50,771 nucleotides of DNA from Brachyspira sp. G79 (GTDB taxonomy: Bacteria > Spirochaetota > Brachyspiria > Brachyspirales > Brachyspiraceae). The notes below the pieces were generated by a model that saw nothing but the letters and a program-made list of their open reading frames with translations, was not told the origin of the DNA and did no database searches. Below are positions 7,525 to 17,220 of the stretch, one piece after another. Position 1 is the first letter of the stretch. Every line of letters begins with the position of its first letter. The position numbers and the translations under genes are program-made. The stretch spans positions 1,471,688-1,522,458 of the forward strand of contig NZ_JQIU01000008.1 of assembly GCF_002379365.1 (NCBI RefSeq), written 5' to 3'.

Positions 7525-9924
7525 TTAATTATTTAAACTAACAGGGATAGAAACAAAAAAAGTTGTTATTTTTAAAGAATCATTAACACTTTTTAATACC
7601 ATACTTCCCCCATGAGCTTCAACTATTCTCTTAGATATAGCAAGTCCTATACCTACTCCATGACTTTTTGTAGTAAAAAACGGAGTAAATATCTTCTCTG
7701 CCAAATCTGGTTCTATATATGAATCTGTATTTTCAACTATTATATCTATCATAGATTCCCTATATGCATTATCATCAAATATGACGCTAATAAATGAACC
7801 ATCTTTATTATCTTCTATAGCATCTATGGCATTAATAATAAGATTAAACACAACCTCATTCATTCTGTCATAATCCCATCTTACTGCATCTTCTTTTGTC
7901 ATTTTTAAAGCATAGAATTTAATATTTTTACCGCTTTTTTTTATATATTCTTTTGAAAGAATAGTCAAATATTTTATCATATCATCAATTTTAATATTAT
8001 CAATTTCCAAATTAATACTTTTAGCAAATGACAAATTCCTTCTAAGATAATTCTCCAAATTTTCTACTTCATTAGCAATTATCTGAGCATAATTTTTAAT
8101 AGTTTCATCTTTGCTTATTTTTACAAGTCTATTTGCAAATCCTGCGATAGGTACTATAAAGTTTCTTAAATTATGTGCCATAGAAGAACTCATTTCTCCT
8201 ATTATAGCCAAACTTTTTAAATCAAGCAACGTTTTCTGTGCTGCTTTAAGAGCATTATTATTTTTTTCCATCTCATTGTAAAGAGAAGAATATTCCAAAG
8301 CAACAGCCGCCTGCCTGCCAAACATCTTTAAATAATCAAGATCATCTTCAGGTATAGGCTTTCCATTATAAGGATTATCAACAACTATCATACCTATACA
8401 ATTAACAGAGTTCATTATTGGTATAATGGCAAAAGGATAATCTCCAAATATATTGGTATATTTTTTTATTTGATTTACTTTATCATTATTATCTACATTT
8501 ACTACATTGATACTATTTTTATTATTAAATACATCAAAAAAAAGCTGACAATTTTCATTATTAGGTATAACAGTATTTAAAAACTGCTGATTCAAATCCC
8601 ATGCATCTTCAACACTTCTTTTATCAAAAGAAAGCATTAATTTTTCTCTTAGAGCATACTTGTCTAAGTTCTGCATGTTGCTCCATATCATTCCTGCATC
8701 CTGAGCATTTTTAGGTGCTACACACATACGCCCCCTAAATACATTAAACTCCTTATCATAAAGAAAAGCAAAAGCCCTATTAAAAGCAAATACATCTCCT
8801 ATAGTAGTAATTGTCAGAAGTAAAAATAATATGTCCTCTGTCTTGGAACGCTCCAATAAAATATTGCTTATATCGTACAATGTGCTTAAACGAGACATAT
8901 GCTTTGTATTTTTTTCATTAGCCTTACTTAATGCTATCATACTGTAATGTTCTGAAATTCTGCTTGATATATTAGCTAAAAGCGGATTAAATAAATTAAG
9001 ATCATTAGAATCAAAATCTCCCAAAGGATTAACAGCATCTGGAATCTTGTCTATAACTACAATATAGCCTATACAACCTTTTTTTACTGGTATTCTATTG
9101 AAAAGGACTGATCTATTTATTATACCTTCAAATCTCTTATAATATTTGTTATTGGCCGCATTATTTATAAAAAATATGTTATTATCCCAATACTCCTCTA
9201 TATAAGAATTATCTTCAAAAATAGAATAGTCAAAATTTTCTGGAAATCCGTAACTTGACCTTAAATACAAATTATTGTCTTCATCTCTAAGCCTAATAAA
9301 AGCCTTGCTTGCTGTAAAAATATTGGCTATATCCGAAGCTAAATTATTTAAATTATTTTCAAAATCATCTACATCGCTTAATTTCAAATAAAGTTCTCTA
9401 AGAAGTTTTAATTGTTTATCTCTTTCTTTGTATGTTACACTTTGAAGTACATTATTAGCATAAACAGCAAAATGACCTATAACATTTTTTATTTCATCAA
9501 CTATTTCTCTGTAAAAATCAATCTTATTCTCTTTATTTCTAAACACAACAACACCTATGGGGTGTGCATAGAAAAATATAGGAAGTACAAAAATTGAAGC
9601 ATAATTGGAAAAGACTTCCATATCTGTATGATTGATATTTTCACCTATAAAAACTTTTTGATCATATAATACATCTTTACAATGGCTGGCCTCTATAGGA
9701 AAATCTACTTTACATACATAGTATCTGTCTATACCATATACTCCCCTTAATATAAGATAATCACCTTTAGGAAAATATACCTCTCCGCAGTCAAATCCGT
9801 AATATTGACAAGTTTTCTCCAAAAATAAATCAACGACTCTGTCTATTTCATTGGTATTCTCGGCAAAAAGAAGCCCCATAGATAAATCTGAAAAAAAACT
9901 GTCTATCGATTTTCTCTCTTCCAT
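7525..9924 (-). CDS. GAF-domain sensor histidine kinase
   Basis: A 799-residue soluble kinase. The first ~560 residues look like three successive GAF-type modules (roughly 20-165, 185-330, 345-555), followed by a short coiled coil and a kinase core. His584 lies in SMAHNLRNF, an unusual H-box. Asn698 is in the N-box FNLIINAIDAI, and the G2 box GVGIGLAISKRI starts at residue 756. The usual glycine-rich G1 box (DxGxG) is replaced by VENTDSYIEPD. No membrane segment is visible, so it likely senses a cytoplasmic signal. No response regulator is adjacent on this strand; a degenerate receiver protein lies further along at 11851. Confidence 0.88.
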   Translation of the reverse strand: MEERKSIDSFFSDLSMGLLFAENTNEIDRVVDLFLEKTCQYYGFDCGEVYFPKGDYLILRGVYGIDRYYVCKVDFPIEASHCKDVLYDQKVFIGENINHTDMEVFSNYASIFVLPIFFYAHPIGVVVFRNKENKIDFYREIVDEIKNVIGHFAVYANNVLQSVTYKERDKQLKLLRELYLKLSDVDDFENNLNNLASDIANIFTASKAFIRLRDEDNNLYLRSSYGFPENFDYSIFEDNSYIEEYWDNNIFFINNAANNKYYKRFEGIINRSVLFNRIPVKKGCIGYIVVIDKIPDAVNPLGDFDSNDLNLFNPLLANISSRISEHYSMIALSKANEKNTKHMSRLSTLYDISNILLERSKTEDILFLLLTITTIGDVFAFNRAFAFLYDKEFNVFRGRMCVAPKNAQDAGMIWSNMQNLDKYALREKLMLSFDKRSVEDAWDLNQQFLNTVIPNNENCQLFFDVFNNKNSINVVNVDNNDKVNQIKKYTNIFGDYPFAIIPIMNSVNCIGMIVVDNPYNGKPIPEDDLDYLKMFGRQAAVALEYSSLYNEMEKNNNALKAAQKTLLDLKSLAIIGEMSSSMAHNLRNFIVPIAGFANRLVKISKDETIKNYAQIIANEVENLENYLRRNLSFAKSINLEIDNIKIDDMIKYLTILSKEYIKKSGKNIKFYALKMTKEDAVRWDYDRMNEVVFNLIINAIDAIEDNKDGSFISVIFDDNAYRESMIDIIVENTDSYIEPDLAEKIFTPFFTTKSHGVGIGLAISKRIVEAHGGSMVLKSVNDSLKITTFFVSIPVSLNN

Positions 9925-9956
9925 AAAACAAACGCCTTATATAATTTTTTTATTCT

Positions 9957-11384
9957 CTATACCCAATAAGTTTCTTCTCTCAATGTAAATATTTTAAGCT
10001 CATATGGCAATATTTTTACAGTATCTATAATATTATTAACTACATTCTCAAAAGAGATATCATACTTAATACCATATTTATTAGCATCAAGCAGCCTTTC
10101 TTTGGAGGTAATATTTATAACTATTAAAAGTTTCTCCTTGCCGTCCAAGCTGTATTTATAAAATTTCCTAAAAGGATCTTTTTTAGTATTTTCTTCCTTA
10201 CTATTATCATCATAATATTCATGATGCTCATGATATTCATAATTGAGATTATTTTCGCTTTCTTTTTTTAATTTTTCAATTTTCTTTTTTTCTTCTATAT
10301 CAAGAGAAACTATTTCACCGCAGTCTGCTAGTATATTATTCTGTTTTACATATTTAATAATATTTTTGATATATTCGCTTAAATCATAGCTTATATTCTC
10401 ATAATCTTTCTCACTTCCGCCTACAACATTGCATCTGTTGATAAATCCGTATTCATCGCCTGTAGTTATCATCCACATATCACACACTATAGCCGTAAAT
10501 AAAAAAGTCTGCTTTACTCTCCAAATATTTCCGTCATACTCTGTAATAAGTCTTTTAGTATCATGATTGCTTGGAAAAGCTATTTGTCTGCATTTTTTAC
10601 GTACCAAATCATATTGCTCTACAAACCATTCTCCCTCATAATCCCACCATTTGGCACTGCTTGCCACATAATCAAACCCTGCATCTATAAGTTTTTCTGT
10701 ATCATCAATAGAACAGCCTAAACTCTCTGCAAAAAATATAACATTTTTATTGTGTTCTTTAGCATTATCTATCAAATATTTCCATAATTCTTTAGGAACT
10801 TTATATGCCGCATCGCATCTAAAACCTTCAAATCCTAAATCAAGATTATGTTTTATCAAATCATTCCAATAATACCATATAGGATTTAATATTTCATCAT
10901 TATTTTCACTGTTATTACTTTCTTTATTTGTTTCTTCTTCATCTTTTTTATTAGGATCTCTCTTATTATTGAATATAGCCAAATCGCCCCATTCAATCCA
11001 CTTACCATTATCCCAAGCACCGGGCGACTGCAAAGCTCCATCTTTAGTTTTGTACCATTCTATATGCTCATAAGTCAAATTACAGTCTTTTGAAGAATGA
11101 TTGATAACTAAATCTATCATAACTTTAATCTGCTTACTATGACAATAAAATATAAAATCTCTCAACTCTTTTTCAGCTATATTTTGACTGCTGCTTGTAA
11201 AAAATGAAGGGTTATACTGATAATAATATTTAGTAGCATATAAACTGCCGCTGAAACCAGGATATGTAATAGGATTTATATATATCCATTCAAAACCCAT
11301 AGACTTGATTCTATCAACATGACCGTACCAATTTTTTATATGCCCTAAAAGTGGCGGAAACAAATTATATCCAGAAACTCTCAT
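9957..11384 (-). CDS. GH13 (alpha-amylase family) glycoside hydrolase
   Basis: 475 residues without a signal peptide, so probably acting on cytoplasmic alpha-glucan. The GH13 signatures are present: region I DLVINHSS (Asp91, His96), region II GFRCDAA with the nucleophile Asp191, region III FFAES with the acid/base Glu220, and region IV PSNHDT (His274, Asp275). The catalytic set looks complete. A low-complexity Glu/Asn/Lys insert lies at about 145-165, and a His/Tyr/Glu-rich one sits in the C-terminal part. The exact specificity (amylase, maltosyltransferase or other) cannot be read from the sequence. It is 32 bases upstream of the kinase gene in the same orientation. Confidence 0.85.
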   Translation of the reverse strand: MRVSGYNLFPPLLGHIKNWYGHVDRIKSMGFEWIYINPITYPGFSGSLYATKYYYQYNPSFFTSSSQNIAEKELRDFIFYCHSKQIKVMIDLVINHSSKDCNLTYEHIEWYKTKDGALQSPGAWDNGKWIEWGDLAIFNNKRDPNKKDEEETNKESNNSENNDEILNPIWYYWNDLIKHNLDLGFEGFRCDAAYKVPKELWKYLIDNAKEHNKNVIFFAESLGCSIDDTEKLIDAGFDYVASSAKWWDYEGEWFVEQYDLVRKKCRQIAFPSNHDTKRLITEYDGNIWRVKQTFLFTAIVCDMWMITTGDEYGFINRCNVVGGSEKDYENISYDLSEYIKNIIKYVKQNNILADCGEIVSLDIEEKKKIEKLKKESENNLNYEYHEHHEYYDDNSKEENTKKDPFRKFYKYSLDGKEKLLIVINITSKERLLDANKYGIKYDISFENVVNNIIDTVKILPYELKIFTLREETYWV

Positions 11385-11641
11385 TCTTATAATTATATAC
11401 GAATAATAAAAAAAACAACTTTTTATAACGATATTTTAATAATAAAAACACTATTATATTTATTAAGTTTGTACTCTATGAACATTTGAAGAACATTATA
11501 AAGTTTAAAATTACATAATAGTATTTTTACATTTCTACAAATAATAATATAAAAAGTATATTATATTTATTTAATAATTAAATTGATTATTTTATAATCA
11601 TCACATTATAATACTTTTACAAAATACAAGTTTCACTCAAT

Positions 11642-11786
11642 TATACTAAAAATATATTTGTTTCAAAATTAATAATCAATATTTCACTAATTTATTTTTG
11701 AGTATTTTTATTAAGCGTAGCTTTGAGCAGATAAACATATTAATTTAGACAACTCATTTTTTACAAAATTTAATTGTTTTAGTATA
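11642..11786. repeat. Dispersed intergenic element, short copy F
   Basis: A 145-bp unit bounded by a perfect 10-bp inverted repeat: TATACTAAAA at 11642-11651 and TTTTAGTATA at 11777-11786. Its left end matches copy B, and its right part (TTACAAAATTTAATTGTTTTAG) aligns with the right end of copy A. The core carries the moderately GC-rich AAGCGTAGCTTTGAGC instead of the long GC-rich core. The rest of the 11385-11850 gap shows only AT-rich sequence and a promoter. Confidence 0.6.
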
Positions 11787-11791
11787 TAATA

Positions 11792-11819
11792 TTGATTTTA
11801 ATTGTTTCTATTATATAAT
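11792..11819 (+). promoter_or_regulatory. Promoter for the receiver/PilZ-like gene
   Basis: TTGATT (11792-11797), a 16-base spacer and TATAAT (11814-11819), 31 bases before the ATG at 11851. A second TATAAT (11785-11790) overlaps the end of repeat copy F. Confidence 0.5.
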
Positions 11820-11850
11820 AAACAATATAGTTTTTATTAGGTATAATATT

Positions 11851-12555
11851 ATGCGTATATTAGTTTATGATTCATCTTTACAGATAAGAGACAGTCTTAT
11901 CAGCATTCTTATAACTGCAGGATATGAAGTAGTAGCAGTAAAAGATAAAAAAAGCATACTATCTATGTTTGGAAAACTTCCTTTTACTGCAGCCATTATA
12001 GAAGTTAATGAAAGTGATGAAGAGATTGCAGACATATTAGAAAAAATATATTTAGATGACAGGTATAATGTCCATGTTATAGTACATATTGAAAATCCGA
12101 GTAAAGAGTTTTTCAGCAAGATGATGCGTATAGGCGTTTCTGGATTTTTATTAAAGCCTTTTAATGAAAAAGATTTTTTAAACAGATTTAGCTTACTTTT
12201 AGAAAAAGCAAATATTAAACCTAAAAAATTAAAGCATATAGTAATTAATGATTTGGATAATTTTAAATTAGTATTTAGGCATGACGGAGTAAGGCAGATA
12301 CTTCATGGTATGATAATAGAGATGTCACCTGTGGGGTTAAAATTTATTATGCCGCCTGAAGAGGCAAGTATAGAAGTGGGACATATTATTAAAAATGCTT
12401 CTATGGCTATAAGTTCATATAAAATAAGTTTCTCTATAATAATAACTGAAAAAATAGGTAATGAATATATAGGAACTTTTGATGAATTATCTGCATTTAA
12501 TTCTAAACTAATATGCAAGTTTATATACGATAAATATATAGAAAAATTAAAATAA
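11851..12555 (+). CDS. Degenerate receiver domain with PilZ-like C-terminal domain
   Basis: 234 residues. Residues 1-120 have the fold pattern of a response-regulator receiver (ILVYDSS at the first strand, Lys102 in FLLKPF). However, the phospho-acceptor Asp is replaced by Glu51 in AAIIEVNES, and the usual Ser/Thr at the end of strand four is missing. Residues ~130-234 resemble a PilZ domain: an Arg-containing VFRHDGVRQ segment, then EMSPVGLKF in place of the usual DxSxxG. This could be a phosphorylation-independent regulator, perhaps linked to c-di-GMP, but both sites are degenerate, so the ligand is doubtful. thiD follows 12 bases later. Confidence 0.65.
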   Translation: MRILVYDSSLQIRDSLISILITAGYEVVAVKDKKSILSMFGKLPFTAAIIEVNESDEEIADILEKIYLDDRYNVHVIVHIENPSKEFFSKMMRIGVSGFLLKPFNEKDFLNRFSLLLEKANIKPKKLKHIVINDLDNFKLVFRHDGVRQILHGMIIEMSPVGLKFIMPPEEASIEVGHIIKNASMAISSYKISFSIIITEKIGNEYIGTFDELSAFNSKLICKFIYDKYIEKLK

Positions 12556-12567
12556 AGGATAAAAGCT

Positions 12568-13377
12568 ATGATAAAGGCATTAACTATAGCAGGATTTGAC
12601 GGTTCGGGAGGAGCTGGAATACAGGCAGATTTAAAAACTTTTTCGGCATTAGGCTGTTACGGGATGTGCGTACTTACTGCACTACCCGTACAAAACACAC
12701 AGGGAGTGAGAAACTGTTATGGTATAGAATTAAAAGCCATAGAAGAACAGTTATACTGCATATTTGATGACATCATACCAGACGCCATTAAAATAGGAAT
12801 GCTTTTTAATAGTAATATAATAAAATTAGTAGCGGACTTCTTGAAAACTCATGCCAAAAATATACCTATTATAGTTGATCCTGTTATGGTGGCAAAAAGC
12901 GGGGACAGGCTATTATTAGAAGAGGCTGTTGCTAGTTTGAAAAGCCGTATACTTCCAATATCTACTGTAGTTACTCCAAATATACCAGAGGCTGAAGATT
13001 TAACTTCAAGAAAAATAAAAACCGATGAAGATATGATTAATGCTGCAAAAGAAATACTAGATATGGGGGCAAAAAATGTTATGCTTAAGGGCGGACATAT
13101 GGAAGGAGAGCTTTCGAGAGATTTGTTTATGAACAGAGAAGGCAAAGAGTTTTTGGATGCCGTTAGAATAGACACAAAAAACACACATGGCACAGGCTGT
13201 ACATTATCGGCAGCTATTTGCAGTTATATAGCACATGGAAAAACTCCGCTTGAAGCCTGCAAACTCGGCAAAGAATATTTATTCAATGCCTTACAATCAG
13301 CCAAAACCGACAGCGTTGGAAAGGGTCATGGTCCAGTAAATCATTTCTATGACGCTTGGAAGCATTTGGATATATAA
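12568..13377 (+). CDS. thiD: Hydroxymethylpyrimidine/phosphomethylpyrimidine kinase
   Basis: Phosphorylates HMP and HMP-P to HMP-PP for thiamine synthesis or salvage. The 269 residues match the family length. Diagnostic segments are IAGFDGSGGAGIQADLKTF at the N-terminus, VDPVMVAKSGDRLL in the middle, and the anion-hole/catalytic THGTGCTLSAAI near residue 210. The AGGATAAAAGCT ribosome region and the 12-base gap suggest co-transcription with the upstream regulator gene. No other thi genes are in the window, so the protein may serve HMP salvage. Confidence 0.95.
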   Translation: MIKALTIAGFDGSGGAGIQADLKTFSALGCYGMCVLTALPVQNTQGVRNCYGIELKAIEEQLYCIFDDIIPDAIKIGMLFNSNIIKLVADFLKTHAKNIPIIVDPVMVAKSGDRLLLEEAVASLKSRILPISTVVTPNIPEAEDLTSRKIKTDEDMINAAKEILDMGAKNVMLKGGHMEGELSRDLFMNREGKEFLDAVRIDTKNTHGTGCTLSAAICSYIAHGKTPLEACKLGKEYLFNALQSAKTDSVGKGHGPVNHFYDAWKHLDI

Positions 13378-13392
13378 TAAATAAATTGTTTT

Positions 13393-13455
13393 AATAAAAA
13401 TTGTGAGCCTCTGGGAAGTTTACTTGACAGAGCCTTAAAGCGAGCAATTTTTATT
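13393..13455. terminator. Bidirectional terminator-like nested hairpin
   Basis: AATAAAAATTG (13393-13403) and CAATTTTTATT (13445-13455) form an 11-bp stem. Inside, CTCTG (13410-13414) pairs with CAGAG (13428-13432). It sits between the convergent thiD and mod genes. The 41-base interior is GC-richer than its surroundings, so a small structured RNA is an alternative. Confidence 0.5.
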
Positions 13456-13482
13456 TATAATAAAAGCATTTGGTTTTATAAT

Positions 13483-15381
13483 TTATAAAACAATTTTTAC
13501 ATTATCTTTATACTGCTGTAAAGACACATTAATAGTAATAGTCCAGCCGTCAATATATACCATACCGCTTTCTATCATATCTTTAAACTTCTGCTTGTTC
13601 TCATCGTTTTTTATAAGAATTTCAGAGTTAGTAATATAATATCTTTTTATATTATCATCTTCTATCATATAAGCACAATTTTCTATAATAGGTGTAAGTT
13701 TAGACACTGGAGAGTTTAAACCTACATTAATAATCATATTATATATTCTGCTTAAATCAGTTACCCCATTTAATAAAAGTATTATCTGCTTGTTTTCATC
13801 TTGTTTTTCAGTATTGATATCATGCAAATCAAAAACCTTATAACCTATATCAATTTTTTTATCATCAAACATATTATTGCTTTCTTTTAGGTTTTGAATT
13901 ATTTTCTCCCCAGCCCTATTAACACGTTCGACAGTGATTGAAGAAATCACAGGCTCAAAGTTATTATCAATACAAAAATCATAAGCAGCCGATTTTTCTT
14001 TTTTAATTTCCTCATCAATCTGACAAAGAATAAATTTTCTGTTTCCGCCGTCTTCCGCATTAATCTCCATCACCGCATGTGCTGTAGTACCCGACCCAGC
14101 GAAAAAGTCGAGAATAATACTTTCTTCAAATTCATTACTAGAAAGTTTAGTTATAAGTTTAATTAAATTTAGTGGTTTAGGTGTATCAAAAATTTTTTTA
14201 TTTTCAAATATTGAAAGTATTTCTTTTGTGGCATCAGTTGTAGTACCATATTCACTAAATATAGTTCTAGTTTTTATAATTTTATTTTTATCTAACATTT
14301 CATCAAAATATATAACTTCATATGGTGTCAATCTATTCTTTGATATTTTCCAATAAATATGATCTTTATCTAATTTCTCTGGTTTTTTACGCCAACAACC
14401 ATCTTCTCCATTTGGAGCAATCGGATAAAAATCATTTCCATTTGGATCTTTAATTTTATAATATAGAGTTGGTCTATCAATCCTTAAAGAATGATTTCCC
14501 CATTTTTCAAGTTTTAATAACTTTGCTTTTCTACCATTTATAATATGTGTATATTCTTTTTCATCATGTTTTTCTTTAATATCATTTATATACCAATCTT
14601 TTTTAGAATAAGATAAAATATACTCATGTTCTTTTGAAAAATCATCTGAATCTTGACTTCCACCTTTCTTTTTTTGCCATATAATATTTTGTATAAAATT
14701 ATCCTCGCCGAAAATTTCGTCGCATAAAAGTTTTAAATTCGCCTGTTCATTATCGTCTATGCTTATAAAAATGGCTCCGTCATCTGTTAATAAATCTCTT
14801 GCTAGTTTTAATCTAGGGTACATAAATGTAAGCCAGCCGTTATGCGATTTTTTGCTTCTTTTAAAGATAAACTCCATTCTGTCATATTCTTCTTTTCCTA
14901 TATCCTGAAGTCCTAAAACCTCAAGTTCTTCTTTATCAAATCTATCTGGATATAAAAAGTTATCAGTATTAGTATTATAAGGAGGGTCTATATATATACA
15001 TTTTATTTTACCGCTGTAGTATTTTTTTAATATTTTTAAGGAGTCTAAATTGTCGCCTTTTATTATCATGTTTTCTGTTTCATCAAAGTTTTTACTTAAC
15101 TTTTCATTGATAATCAATTCTTTTTCTGTTTTTTGTCTGTATTTAGCCTTTGCCAAATTTCTGCCTATAAAGTTTAAACCGTATCCGTTTTCTTTATAGT
15201 TTATTGCTGACTTACTATTTAAAACTCTCTTTAATTCTTCAATATTTATTTCACCGTCTTTATAGATAGAAGGATAATTATTTTTTAAAAACTCTAAAAG
15301 CTGATTTTGTTCTTCATCTATTATTTCTCTTGTGTCTATTACATCAAATCCCTGTTTTTCAAATTCTTCCTTTTTAGTCAT
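13483..15381 (-). CDS. Type III restriction-modification methyltransferase (Mod)
   Basis: A 632-residue beta-class DNA adenine N6-methyltransferase. The catalytic DPPYNTNTDNF (DPPY at residues 132-135) precedes the AdoMet-binding DFFAGSGTTAHAV near residue 430, the order typical of Mod subunits. The region between them would hold the target-recognition domain. The reading frame is intact, so DNA methylation may persist even though the partner res gene is frameshifted. Its ATG at 15381 overlaps the res stop by eight bases (minus strand), which implies coupled translation. Here res comes first and mod second, the reverse of the most familiar order. Confidence 0.92.
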   Translation of the reverse strand: MTKKEEFEKQGFDVIDTREIIDEEQNQLLEFLKNNYPSIYKDGEINIEELKRVLNSKSAINYKENGYGLNFIGRNLAKAKYRQKTEKELIINEKLSKNFDETENMIIKGDNLDSLKILKKYYSGKIKCIYIDPPYNTNTDNFLYPDRFDKEELEVLGLQDIGKEEYDRMEFIFKRSKKSHNGWLTFMYPRLKLARDLLTDDGAIFISIDDNEQANLKLLCDEIFGEDNFIQNIIWQKKKGGSQDSDDFSKEHEYILSYSKKDWYINDIKEKHDEKEYTHIINGRKAKLLKLEKWGNHSLRIDRPTLYYKIKDPNGNDFYPIAPNGEDGCWRKKPEKLDKDHIYWKISKNRLTPYEVIYFDEMLDKNKIIKTRTIFSEYGTTTDATKEILSIFENKKIFDTPKPLNLIKLITKLSSNEFEESIILDFFAGSGTTAHAVMEINAEDGGNRKFILCQIDEEIKKEKSAAYDFCIDNNFEPVISSITVERVNRAGEKIIQNLKESNNMFDDKKIDIGYKVFDLHDINTEKQDENKQIILLLNGVTDLSRIYNMIINVGLNSPVSKLTPIIENCAYMIEDDNIKRYYITNSEILIKNDENKQKFKDMIESGMVYIDGWTITINVSLQQYKDNVKIVL

Positions 15382-16855
15382 TATTTATTACCTCCTCTAT
15401 CATATCATAAAGCTGTGATTTATTTATTCTCTTCTTATAATAAACTTTAACATCATTTGAATTATTTTTATTTAGCTTTTCAAAAAATCTATATGCAAAA
15501 TCTATTTTTGATTTTTCATCTGCTGGTATTTCTTCTTCTGTATTATAGCCTTTGCTTTCAACTATTAAAAATATTTTCTTACTGTTATCTTTTTCTATTG
15601 CATAGCAAAAATCCGGACTGTAATTGCCTAAAGGTGTAGGTATTGAAAGTTTTGGCATTTTAGCAAATATTGTTATATTATTTACTTTAGGATCATTAAG
15701 TATTATGCTTCTTTCAAACATGCTGTCATATTCTATAATATCTTCAAATATCCATTCTTCCTTTAAACTGAAATTATCTGCTTTTTCCTGATTTTTTCCA
15801 AGACTTCCTGCTTCTAATTCATTTTTGAAATTTCCTTTTTTATCATACATTACATTAGGTTTTATTCTACCTTCTATAAAATTATATTCAATAAGGGTTT
15901 TCATATCTCCTATCAAGGCATTTTTTATTATAGATAATATTTCTGCTTTGGCATAATTAATATTGCTTTCTATTTTTTCTTTTAATTCTTTATTGATACC
16001 ATTTAATATTTTTACTATAAATGATATAGGCATTTTTGATTTTTCAGCCAATTCTCTAGCTAAAAATACATAATTAATATTTTCTTTATATTCATGAGAA
16101 CGCACTATTTCTTTATTTATAGAATTATCTTTTTCTAAATTATCCATATCCCAGACTAATTTTACTGTTTTAAGAGAGTTTTTTTCTATATCTGATTTGT
16201 TTATTTTTTCTATTATAGAGTTTAACAATATTTCTTCATTCTCCTCGTTTAGTTCATTTATATAATAATATGCCTCTTTAGATATATAATCCCATAATTT
16301 TTTAAACTCTTCTATCTTTTCACCTTTTATTTTTAGATTTTTTCTTTCTCTTAATTTATTACCGTTTGTAATATAATGCTCCATATCCTCATCAAAAATT
16401 TTATAAGCATATTCAAGCATTGATTTTTCTTCTTTATCTGTAATTTTATCTTTTAATTGAGAAAGTTTATTAAAATAATCATCTGCCTTTTTATAAATAT
16501 CAAGTCCTTTATCATCAACCTTTTCTAAATCTATTATTAAGTCATAATATAATAAAAACTTTTCAAACTTTCGTATATTAGTTTCTATATTATTGACTTT
16601 TAATCTGATGTTTAAATCTGTTCTTGTAAACTCATCATATAAAACAGGTGAATTATCAACTATCTCTTTTTGAAGACTTTTAATAAAATCTGCCTCATCA
16701 CCAGAAACAACCACATCTAAATTATTGCATTGCCAAAAACTATTTTTATCTTTAAATGTATCTATAGTTAATCTCTCACCTTTCTGATTAACACATATTC
16801 TTAACCCCCTTCCAACCTGCTGTATTTTTGATGTATGGCTTCCTCTGTTGCTCAA
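15374..16855 (-). pseudogene. Type III restriction endonuclease (Res), C-terminal part after frameshift
   Basis: This is the downstream part of res. In the same frame the coding sequence continues upstream to about 17262: ...FETQTRFIFSVWALQEGWDNPNVFTICKLSNRG (broken here into pieces: FIFSVWALQEGWDNP, then SNRGSHTSKIQQVGRGLRI, helicase motif VI). The ATG at 16855 is therefore internal. The C-terminal nuclease pattern is preserved: YSPDFCYAI followed by FLIVESKGYN, a PD-(D/E)xK site. The part is intact apart from the frameshift that separates it from the helicase N-terminus at 17264-17270. Confidence 0.85.
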
Positions 16856-17220
16856 TTTACAAATAGTAAATACATTAGGATTATCCCAACCCTCTTGTAA
16901 TGCCCAAACAGAAAATATAAATCTAGTCTGTGTTTCAAAGGATAGTAATTTTTCCTTTGATTTTAATATTAAATCTACTCCATGTCTTATTTTCTCATCA
17001 TCATTTCCTTTATCACCTGAAAAATATCCTTCATGAACTTTTAATTGTCCGTCCTCATAATCTTTATATAAATATTCTAAATACTCTTTATATTTTTCAT
17101 TATATTTTAATTCATTTATAGTTTTTTCTCTAATTATTTTATACTCTTCTTCAAATATTTTTTTTACATCTGTGTATTTTTCAGCATCTTCTAAATCTCT
17201 TCTATATTCTGCAATATACC

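Noticed and set aside
16848-17121. Small plus-strand ORFs opposite the res gene
   Set aside because: They lie antisense to coding sequence that reads as normal Res protein on the minus strand.
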